7,042 nt of DNA. Source: an uncultured Ruminococcus sp. (GTDB lineage Bacteria > Bacillota > Clostridia > Oscillospirales > Ruminococcaceae). Position numbers and translations under genes: made by a program. Shown in pieces: positions 1 through 4,690 of the stretch (positions are counted from its first letter, which is position 1; each line of letters opens with the position of its first letter). The stretch covers positions 1-7,042 of the forward strand of contig CAMNAY010000086.1 in NCBI GenBank assembly GCA_946531975.1. Reading direction: 5' to 3'. The notes under the pieces were generated by a model, which was not told where the DNA came from, did no database searches, and saw nothing but the letters and a program-made list of their open reading frames with translations.

Positions 1-33
1 AGCGCATTCCCGTAAATCTACGCTCCCATTTAT

Positions 34-63
34 AGTATAACATAGAAAAAAAAAAAAAATCAA
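34..63 (-). promoter_or_regulatory. Possible leftward sigma-A promoter with a poly-A/T spacer
   Basis: Read on the minus strand there is a -35-like TTGATT (58-63), an 18-base spacer (40-57) and a -10-like TATACT (34-39). Most of the spacer is the homopolymer run (14 A on the plus strand, 46-59). Transcription would start near position 27 and run leftward out of the window, so the target gene cannot be seen. The -35 matches consensus at four of six positions and the -10 at five of six. AT-rich sequence produces such matches by chance, so this is only a candidate. Nothing else is recognised in 1-123: all three plus-strand frames contain early stops. Confidence 0.35.
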
Positions 64-123
64 TGCACACTTTATACAAATATGCGCATCTGATTTTATG
101 CATGTGCCCTAAAATGAAACCGG

Positions 124-423
124 ATGATGCAGAAGAATGCGGAATGGCTGGAGCAGCACCCGCAGTATCAGGCGGTATCATGGGATTTCCATTTCGATGA
201 GACCAGACACAGAGACGGCTGCTATTATCATTTTACAAACTGCCCGCTGAACAATTTTGCGCGGCGGGAGGGGCTGCTCGACGTCCTGCCGGTCATGTGT
301 GATATCGACTTCCTGACTGCCGGGCTGATGCATGCGAACCTGCACCGTGAGCAGACACTCGCGGGCGGCGGAACGATGTGCGATTACTGGTATGTCGGCG
401 ATCAGATGAAGCATCCGAAATAA
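124..423 (+). CDS. L-2-amino-thiazoline-4-carboxylate hydrolase family protein, C-terminal remnant (probable 5'-truncated pseudogene)
   Basis: The 99-residue product resembles the C-terminal half of the ATC hydrolase family (the Pfam ATC_hydrolase domain). The visible block starts with a Cys-Pro motif (YYHFTNCPLNNFA, about residues 35-47), continues with an LPVMCDIDF stretch (about 55-63) and an LHREQTL stretch, and ends with a Gly-rich turn, LAGGGTMCDYWY. In the family these segments lie in the C-terminal part of proteins of roughly 200 or more residues, so the N-terminal half is missing. An in-frame TGA lies at 115-117, no frame of 1-123 encodes the missing part, and no Shine-Dalgarno sequence precedes the ATGs at 124 or 127. 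Named members act on a cyclic intermediate in microbial conversion of thiazolines to L-cysteine, but most homologues are uncharacterised. It is probably a decaying gene fragment; a functional short protein is possible but less likely. It ends 3 bases before a shared terminator. Confidence 0.6.
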   Translation: MMQKNAEWLEQHPQYQAVSWDFHFDETRHRDGCYYHFTNCPLNNFARREGLLDVLPVMCDIDFLTAGLMHANLHREQTLAGGGTMCDYWYVGDQMKHPK

Positions 424-426
424 CAA

Positions 427-468
427 AAATCCCCGAAGCAGCTTTTTTTGCGGCTGCTTCGGGGATTT
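427..468. terminator. Bidirectional intrinsic terminator between convergent genes
   Basis: The arms at 427-442 and 453-468 are perfectly complementary over 16 bp (AAATCCCCGAAGCAGC and its reverse complement), with a 10-base loop containing seven T. On the minus strand the hairpin is followed by a T-rich tail, which suits the end of the mannanase gene (stop at 481). On the plus strand the tail is the weaker GTTCTGTTC, which serves the ORF ending at 423. The position between two convergent stop codons supports use in both directions. Confidence 0.9.
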
Positions 469-480
469 GTTCTGTTCAGA

Positions 481-2094
481 TCATTCCGTCGGATACGTCC
501 AGAGGCAGGGCAGGTCATCCAGTGCAAGGGTATCCTCGCTCTCATAGACCTTATCCCACATAGAGAACTCGGTATACTCCTCTGACGCGACCGTCAGATT
601 CTGCACGAATTCGCCGCTCCATGTGCTGAACCAGCACCAGACCGCCCGGTCACGCTGCATCAGCTCCGGATCGGGCATGACGCCGTTTTCGGTCAGCGCG
701 ACGATCTTGCGCTCACCGGACCAGTTCGTCAGATCGGCAAAGGTGCTGCTCTGCGAAGCATAGCTGTGCTTTGCTGCATAGATGTCCATGCCGACGATAT
801 CGACCTTGTCATCGCCGGGGTACCAGTCCTTGTTCTGTCCGTTCCAGACCCAGATCAGGTTGTGCAGACCGTGTTCGCTGACCATTTTCTCGTACATCTG
901 TTCCCACAGCCAGAGATAGGACTCCTTCTTGCAGTTGCCCCACCAGAACCAGCCGCCCGAAGCTTCATGCAGCGGACGCCAGAGAATCGGCACCTGCGCC
1001 TCCTTCAGCGGCTCCATTGCGGTGCAGATTGCGTCGATATCGGACAGCAGCGCGGCTTTTCCGGATTCATCCTTTCCCTCAGCGATTGCATCGAGGTCAA
1101 TCGTCGTAGCTTCCTTATAGAAGCCCGAATACCACGGATGCTCGGTAGAATTGATGAGATACTCCTTCGGCGCGGTCCAGTGCCAGCACATTGAAATAAT
1201 GCCGCCCTGATTCAGATAAAAGTCCTTCGCATAATCGACGGTCAGGCTCTTGCTCCCGCCGAATGCCACGCGGGACGGCGTATAGTCGATCATATCCAGA
1301 CCGAGGATCGCGGGGAAATGACCGGTCTCGTCCTTGATGAGCGTCATTTCCTTGCCGAAGCGTCCGCCGTCGCAGAACTGTCCGGTGACGGTGTATCTGC
1401 CGTAGCAGTCGCAGAGGAATTTGTACAGGCGTTTGGTATTGTCAAAGGCTTTGTCATCACTGAGCTTCGCCGTGACCTGATAGACCTCATCGGCAATCGG
1501 CTTGCCGGCGGTGACCGTCAGCTGATCGACGAAATACCAGCCCCACTCCGTTCCCGCTGCAATCTCATGCGTGCCGGCGGTCAGGTAGATGCCGCTGAGC
1601 AGACTCTCGGAGAATTCCTTGCCCTGCACGGTCGTGATGGAACCGACACTGCTGCCGTCTACGGTTACGGGATTGATCTTGTCGGAATCGGCACTGCCGG
1701 CGCTGGTGCAGAAGGACAGGTCATAGACGCCGTCTGCGGGAATCTCCGCCGTAAAAATGACCGTGTCTTCCGGTCCGGTAAAATTCCCGACATAGCCGCC
1801 GCCGTGATAGCCGGGAAATTCGACATTCGCCTCCTTGACAGCGCCTGTGAATTTGCCGTCCTCCGCCTGAAGCACGAGCGAGAAATCGGCAGGCGCACCG
1901 GATTCCGCATCGGTCTTCCGCGTGAAATCCAGCTTGTCATTGAACTCCGTCCGCTTGGTCGTGTCCTGATATTTGCTGATGTCATAGGTATCTGCGGGTT
2001 TCTTTTCTCCGCCGCTGCCGCAGCCGGTGACGGAGAGCATTGCGGCACTGCCTGCCAGCAGCATTGCCGCAGTCCGGACGGTACGTGTTTTCAT
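481..2094 (-). CDS. Lipoprotein GH26 endo-beta-1,4-mannanase with N-terminal CBM35-like module
   Basis: This predicted surface-anchored enzyme (537 residues) hydrolyses internal beta-1,4 bonds of mannan or galactomannan. Residues 1-25 form a lipoprotein signal peptide: basic start MKTR, hydrophobic core and lipobox VTGC with Cys25 as the lipidated residue. After a polar linker, residues about 72-196 look like a CBM35-type carbohydrate-binding module (LQAEDG near 75-80, GYHGGGYVGNF near 95-105, FVDQLTV at 188-194). Residues about 215-535 are the GH26 barrel. The acid/base is Glu377 in WRPLHE and the nucleophile is Glu469 in ALTENG; CWHW at 303-306 and the Trp-rich GGWFWWG at 380-386 also fit the family. 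Both catalytic Glu residues are intact and no frameshift is seen. There is no dockerin, so attachment is by lipid rather than to a cellulosome. The start at 2094 is preferred over an upstream ATG at 2148 because AGGAGG lies 6 bases upstream and the signal peptide begins cleanly here. The gene has its own promoter and terminator and appears monocistronic. Mannanase is the most likely activity; other GH26 specificities cannot be excluded. Confidence 0.92.
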   Translation of the reverse strand: MKTRTVRTAAMLLAGSAAMLSVTGCGSGGEKKPADTYDISKYQDTTKRTEFNDKLDFTRKTDAESGAPADFSLVLQAEDGKFTGAVKEANVEFPGYHGGGYVGNFTGPEDTVIFTAEIPADGVYDLSFCTSAGSADSDKINPVTVDGSSVGSITTVQGKEFSESLLSGIYLTAGTHEIAAGTEWGWYFVDQLTVTAGKPIADEVYQVTAKLSDDKAFDNTKRLYKFLCDCYGRYTVTGQFCDGGRFGKEMTLIKDETGHFPAILGLDMIDYTPSRVAFGGSKSLTVDYAKDFYLNQGGIISMCWHWTAPKEYLINSTEHPWYSGFYKEATTIDLDAIAEGKDESGKAALLSDIDAICTAMEPLKEAQVPILWRPLHEASGGWFWWGNCKKESYLWLWEQMYEKMVSEHGLHNLIWVWNGQNKDWYPGDDKVDIVGMDIYAAKHSYASQSSTFADLTNWSGERKIVALTENGVMPDPELMQRDRAVWCWFSTWSGEFVQNLTVASEEYTEFSMWDKVYESEDTLALDDLPCLWTYPTE

Positions 2095-2174
2095 ATCTTT
2101 CCTCCTGAAAATCAAAAAGTGCATCTGCGCGGAATGCATCTTCCGCAAAGTCTGTTGCCCGCTTCGGGGCTTCT
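2095..2174 (-). other. Mannanase 5' leader with two small hairpins
   Basis: If transcription starts about 7 bases past the -10 box, the mannanase mRNA has a leader of about 80 bases. It contains GCGGAA and TTCCGC around a 6-base loop (2129-2146), and near its 5' end GCCC and GGGC around a 6-base loop (2157-2170). The second may stabilise the 5' end. Neither leaves the ribosome binding site paired, and no known riboswitch pattern is recognised. Confidence 0.3.
2101..2106 (-). promoter_or_regulatory. Ribosome binding site fixing the mannanase start
   Basis: The minus strand reads AGGAGG followed by AAAGAT and then the ATG at 2094-2092, a 6-base gap. The alternative in-frame ATG at 2148 would add 18 residues in front of the lipoprotein signal and would place this site inside the coding sequence, so 2094 is the supported start. 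Confidence 0.85.
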
Positions 2175-2180
2175 GCTTTT

Positions 2181-2209
2181 ATTATAGCATGGGAAATGCG
2201 AAAACGCAA
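2181..2209 (-). promoter_or_regulatory. Sigma-A-type promoter of the mannanase gene
   Basis: On the minus strand a -35-like TTGCGT (2204-2209) and a perfect -10 TATAAT (2181-2186) are separated by exactly 17 bases. TGC directly before the -10 box gives an extended -10 (TGnTATAAT). The site lies about 90 bases upstream of the mannanase start in the divergent spacer. No operator or catabolite-repression site was confidently recognised beside it. Confidence 0.8.
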
Positions 2210-2246
2210 GAAACCTCGAAAAATCTTTACAATTTGTTCAGGCGGC

Positions 2247-2275
2247 TTGCTTTTTTCCGCGGTATCATGTATAAT
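2247..2275 (+). promoter_or_regulatory. Sigma-A-type promoter of the 120-residue unknown gene
   Basis: A -35-like TTGCTT (2247-2252) lies 17 bases before a perfect -10 TATAAT (2270-2275). The predicted start near 2282 gives a GC-rich leader of about 85 bases. Within the leader, GCGCC (2314-2318) and GGCGC (2331-2335) could pair around a 12-base loop. It diverges from the mannanase promoter, with the two -35 boxes 37 bases apart. Confidence 0.8.
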
Positions 2276-2351
2276 AGAGCAGAAGCCAGTCTGTGAATAC
2301 GCCGGAGCGTCCCGCGCCGGTTCCGGATCGGGCGCAGCATCAGAACAATCA

Positions 2352-2358
2352 CGGAGGT
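2352..2358 (+). promoter_or_regulatory. Ribosome binding site fixing the start at 2367
   Basis: CGGAGGT lies 8-9 bases before the ATG at 2367. The open frame extends back to 2196, but that extension would run through the promoter and its predicted transcription start, so the ATG at 2367 is chosen. Confidence 0.75.
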
Positions 2359-2366
2359 ATCTTGCT

Positions 2367-2729
2367 ATGAGTCACGGGGAGAATTATATCAACGGCGCAC
2401 AGGAGGCAGACTGGGGTGCTGCCTATACCGCGCCGCCGCGTTTTTATACCCGTCCGGACGGGGTGGATTTCGGCGTATTTGCACTGAATCAGGGTGTCGA
2501 TACGATCCTTCCGAAGACGCCGCAGAATGTCTTTCATCTCGACGGGAAGCAGGTCGATGAATGGCGCCTGCTGCTTTACAGCCGCACGAAGGGCGAGGTC
2601 ATCGGAGATACCGATTTCTTCACTGCAATCCGCAGACTCAGCATCGGCGGCTATGTGATCGACGACAACGATACGCATGTGCTGGTGCGCGGTCTGACGC
2701 TGACCGAGCTGGACGCGCTGATGCGCTGA
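2367..2729 (+). CDS. Conserved-looking protein of unknown function, 120 residues
   Basis: I do not recognise the family. The product is small and soluble-looking, with no signal peptide or membrane segment. The N-terminal third is rich in aromatic residues and Gly (ENYINGAQEADWG at 5-17, PPRFYTRPDG at 23-32). The middle has FALNQGVDTILPKTPQNVFHLDG (about 38-60), and the C-terminal half (about 63-120) reads like alternating helix and strand: DEWRLLLYS, TDFFTAIRRL, GGYVIDD, HVLVRGLTLTEL. There are no cysteines and no HTH or nuclease motif that I can see. A good promoter, a good ribosome binding site, wobble-biased codons and a strong terminator directly after it show that it is a real single-gene transcription unit. 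It lies between the mannanase, which is divergent, and the sigma-factor operon, which is downstream on the same strand behind a terminator. Confidence 0.8.
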   Translation: MSHGENYINGAQEADWGAAYTAPPRFYTRPDGVDFGVFALNQGVDTILPKTPQNVFHLDGKQVDEWRLLLYSRTKGEVIGDTDFFTAIRRLSIGGYVIDDNDTHVLVRGLTLTELDALMR

Positions 2730-2742
2730 TACCGGAAACACT

Positions 2743-2787
2743 GCCCCGAAGCGGATCCTGCGCGCTTCGGGGCTTTGCTGTTTTTTT
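2743..2787 (+). terminator. Intrinsic terminator after the unknown gene
   Basis: A perfect 11-bp stem, GCCCCGAAGCG (2743-2753) with its complement (2763-2773), has a 9-base loop and is followed by TTTGCTG and seven T (2781-2787). It begins 13 bases after the stop codon. The stem core CCCCGAAGC is the same as in the terminator at 427-468. Confidence 0.93.
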
Positions 2788-2864
2788 ATGAGGAATCCGT
2801 TACTTCTCTGTTCCGGTTCCCGTCCTATATTACAGAAGCGAACAACGAAAGAAGGGATTTCACA

Positions 2865-3422
2865 ATGAAGGACGATGCGATTCTCCGGCTGTACAACGCA
2901 CGCGATGAGCAGGCGCTGAAACAGACGGATGCGGAATACGGCAGACTTTGCCGCAGTCTCGCGTTCCGGATTCTGGGCGATCGACAGGATGCGGAGGAGT
3001 GCGTCAACGATGTCCTTCTCAAGCTGTGGAATTCCATTCCGCCCGCGCAGCCCGATAACCTGACTGCATATATTTCCGCTGTGACGCGCAATCTGTGCTT
3101 TGACCGGCTCAGTGCCGCGAAAACCGCAAAGCGCGGCGGCGGAGAACTGCCTGCGGTGCTGGACGAGCTGGAGCCGTTTCTCGCTTCCGATGAGGACCCT
3201 GAGGAATGTATCGGAAAGATTGCCGTACAGGAAAGCATCTCACGCTTTCTCGGAACGCTGCCGCGTGAACACCGGCTCATCTTTCTCGCACGGTTCTGGT
3301 CATTTCAGCCGATTGCCGAAATTGCCAAACAGCATGACGCGACCGTCGGACGCATCAAAATGATCCTCAAACGAACAAAGGACAAACTCAAAGTATTTCT
3401 GGAACAGGAGGGATTGCTGTGA
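2865..3422 (+). CDS. ECF-type sigma-70 family RNA polymerase sigma factor
   Basis: This 185-residue cytoplasmic protein would direct RNA polymerase to a dedicated promoter set. Region 2 spans about residues 23-90: LCRSLAFRILGDRQDAEECVNDVLLKLWN contains the conserved DAEE(C/D)xNDV core, and AYISAVTRNLCFDRL follows it. A short acidic linker (about 95-115) leads to region 4 (about 122-180), with LPREHRLIFLARFW and the helix-turn-helix IAEIAKQHDATVGRIKMILKRTKDKLK. Regions 1 and 3 are absent, as in ECF factors, and the length is typical. The start at 2865 is chosen because AAGGG lies 8 bases upstream; the earlier ATG at 2775 falls inside the preceding terminator. The stop overlaps the next gene by 4 bases, so the two are translationally coupled and almost certainly form a sigma/anti-sigma pair. 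No clear promoter was found in 2788-2864. Confidence 0.92.
   Translation: MKDDAILRLYNARDEQALKQTDAEYGRLCRSLAFRILGDRQDAEECVNDVLLKLWNSIPPAQPDNLTAYISAVTRNLCFDRLSAAKTAKRGGGELPAVLDELEPFLASDEDPEECIGKIAVQESISRFLGTLPREHRLIFLARFWSFQPIAEIAKQHDATVGRIKMILKRTKDKLKVFLEQEGLL
3406..3412 (+). promoter_or_regulatory. Ribosome binding site for the GTG start at 3419
   Basis: AGGAGGG lies inside the last codons of the sigma gene, 6-7 bases before a GTG at 3419-3421. That GTG overlaps the sigma stop as GTGA. This supports a GTG start and coupled translation, which would keep the two proteins in balance. Confidence 0.8.
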
Positions 3423-4591
3423 AAAAGCTCGATTTTCTGGATGCTCTGAACGGAATTCCGGAGGAATATGTCAGGGAACTGACTGCATGGCAGGAATCCG
3501 GGGAGCAGCTCTCAGCAGAGCAGGCAGAGCCTTCTGCGGCAATCGCAGAGCCTGAAAAGGAGGTAATCACAATGAAACAGCAGAAGAAGCAGGAGATTCC
3601 GGTCAAATGGCTGAAGCCGGTCACAATCGGCGTGTTCGGCACAATCGCCGCATGCATCGCCGCAGTCATCTGGGTCGGCGCGAAGAATGCCAAAACGCAG
3701 AAGCCCGATGTCACACCCGCCGCGCAGATCGCAGAGGTGACAACAACCGCGACCGGGACAACAACAACCGCACAGACCGAACAGACAACGGCTGCAACAG
3801 TAACCTCGGAGGAGATGCCGCTGCCGTACTTCGAGGGGCTTGCGGGCAGGGATTACAGAGAGGTCATCGAGACACTGGAGGCTGTGTACCGCATCCCGGA
3901 GCTGCGCTGGCAGACAAGCGATGATGTGCCGAGGGGGCAGGTCATTGAGGTGCGTCAAACCGAAAACACCGGCGATTGCATTGTCATTGTATCAAGCGGG
4001 ACGAGCGATGAAAACTATGTGATTGTGCCGAATCTGATCGGCATTGAGATGTCCGAAGCGGTAAAGACGCTGGAAGACCTCGGACTGGCACCGAACTGCG
4101 TGGATGAAGAAACCGATTCGGAGCCCGTGACGGACAGCGCTCAGTATTACGTGATTGAGCAGGACGGTCTGATCGGCGATCAGGTTGAGAGAGGCACTCA
4201 GATTACCCTGACGCTCCGGCGCATGGAAACCCCGTCGGAGCAGGCGCAGGAAATCCGCATCAGCACGCCGATTCTCGCGGAAAAGAACGAGTGGATCACG
4301 GTGGATGATCCGGAGCTGAATGCGCTGATCGACGGCATGGACTGTCAGCCGGCAGACAAGGCGCGTTTTGATGAGATCGACGGCGGCGGATTCCTCCTTC
4401 AGTTCCGCTATGACGATGAGAGCACGCTGACCTTTGAGCTGTTCGAGGGCGGTCTGGTCAAGTGTACCTCTGAAGGATTCTATTATCCGGCAGACACGGG
4501 CAATCCGGATTATCTTGAGGATGTCTCCGGCAACGGCGAAAAGCTGGTCTGGAAGATTCAGGAGATTCTTGTCGAGCATTACCCGCAGTAA
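3419..4591 (+). CDS. Single-pass membrane protein with PASTA repeats, probable anti-sigma factor of the upstream ECF sigma
   Basis: The full-length product is 390 residues. Residues 1-64 are predicted cytoplasmic; the start, LDFLDALNGIPEEYVRELTAW (about 4-24), resembles the short acidic helix at the N terminus of many clostridial anti-sigma proteins. It has no His or Cys there, so it is not a zinc-type anti-sigma domain. Residues about 66-88 form one membrane helix. A Thr-rich stalk (about 105-131) follows. PASTA-like repeat 1 is degenerate (about 134-194, with VPRGQVIEV near 170-178). Repeat 2 is canonical (about 200-267): VPNLIGIEMSEAVKTLEDLGL, then YYVIEQ and the ending VERGTQITLTL. Residues about 270-390 are an additional mixed alpha/beta domain that I cannot assign. 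PASTA modules in kinases and penicillin-binding proteins face the cell wall and can bind peptidoglycan fragments, so a wall-sensing role is inferred. Translational coupling to the sigma gene is the strongest support for anti-sigma function. A second start is possible at codon 52. Confidence 0.8.
   Translation: MKKLDFLDALNGIPEEYVRELTAWQESGEQLSAEQAEPSAAIAEPEKEVITMKQQKKQEIPVKWLKPVTIGVFGTIAACIAAVIWVGAKNAKTQKPDVTPAAQIAEVTTTATGTTTTAQTEQTTAATVTSEEMPLPYFEGLAGRDYREVIETLEAVYRIPELRWQTSDDVPRGQVIEVRQTENTGDCIVIVSSGTSDENYVIVPNLIGIEMSEAVKTLEDLGLAPNCVDEETDSEPVTDSAQYYVIEQDGLIGDQVERGTQITLTLRRMETPSEQAQEIRISTPILAEKNEWITVDDPELNALIDGMDCQPADKARFDEIDGGGFLLQFRYDDESTLTFELFEGGLVKCTSEGFYYPADTGNPDYLEDVSGNGEKLVWKIQEILVEHYPQ
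3557..3574 (+). promoter_or_regulatory. Strong internal ribosome binding site with in-frame ATG at codon 52
   Basis: AAGGAGGT (3557-3564) is followed, after the 7 bases AATCACA, by an in-frame ATG at 3572-3574. This matches the anti-Shine-Dalgarno sequence better than the site before the annotated GTG start. Starting here would give a 339-residue protein that keeps a basic N terminus (MKQQKKQE), the membrane helix and both PASTA repeats, but loses the 51-residue anti-sigma-like segment. Alternatively it is the original start of a membrane protein to which the N-terminal segment was later fused. Confidence 0.55.
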
Positions 4592-4603
4592 CACGCCGGC
4601 GTG
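4592..4603. repeat. 12-bp perfect palindrome abutting the stop codon
   Basis: CACGCCGGCGTG starts at the base after the TAA of the PASTA gene. It has no loop and no T tail, so it is not an efficient terminator by itself. The proper terminator lies 43 bases further on. A DNA-binding site or chance GC-rich symmetry are both possible. Confidence 0.3.
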
Positions 4604-4645
4604 ACGCGAAAGGCACAGTAATGCTCACGGATTCCGGATAAACTG

Positions 4646-4682
4646 AAACGCCGTGCAGATTGTTTATCTGCACGGCGTTTTT
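4646..4682. terminator. Intrinsic terminator between the sigma operon and ileS
   Basis: A perfect 14-bp stem, AAACGCCGTGCAGA (4646-4659) with its complement (4667-4680), has a 7-base loop and is followed on the plus strand by a T run (4678-4682, then GTTATG). On the minus strand, after ileS, the hairpin is followed by TTTCAGTTTA, so it probably serves both convergent genes. It lies 8 bases beyond the ileS stop codon. Confidence 0.9.
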
Positions 4683-4690
4683 GTTATGGA

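Larger units (their letters stand above)
2168..2287. repeat. Inverted pair of matching promoter-start sequences
   Basis: GCAGAAGCC follows both divergent -10 boxes: on the minus strand at 2176-2168 and on the plus strand at 2279-2287. Together with the TATAATA before them, the two sides agree at nearly every position across about 18 bases, with a one-base difference in spacing. The shared block covers the expected transcription start on each side. It could be a common operator or initiation-region element, or a local duplication and inversion. Confidence 0.5.

Noticed and set aside
82..103. Palindromes ATGCGCAT (82-89) and ATGCAT (98-103) as an operator.
   Set aside because: Both are short and of a kind expected by chance, and neither is repeated next to a convincing promoter.
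114..200. ATG at 114 opening a different frame before the ATC hydrolase remnant.
   Set aside because: It reads only 28 codons, ends in the middle of the remnant, and has no ribosome binding site.
2095..2148. An upstream mannanase start at 2148 adding 18 residues.
   Set aside because: It lacks a good ribosome binding site and would put extra residues ahead of a complete lipoprotein signal peptide.
1318..2187. A long plus-strand open frame (289 codons) opposite the mannanase gene.
   Set aside because: It is a shadow: the minus strand has a signal peptide, catalytic motifs, promoter and ribosome binding site, and the plus frame has no ribosome binding site or recognisable domain.
2792..2824. 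GGAATC (2792-2797) and CGTC (2821-2824) as an ECF-type autoregulated promoter upstream of the sigma gene.
   Set aside because: The two elements are 23 bases apart, while ECF promoters normally have about 16-17. No better pair was found, so the promoter of the operon is left unassigned.
2775..2864. A longer sigma factor starting at 2775.
   Set aside because: That ATG is within the preceding terminator, and the added residues are not part of sigma region 2. The start at 2865 has an AAGGG site.
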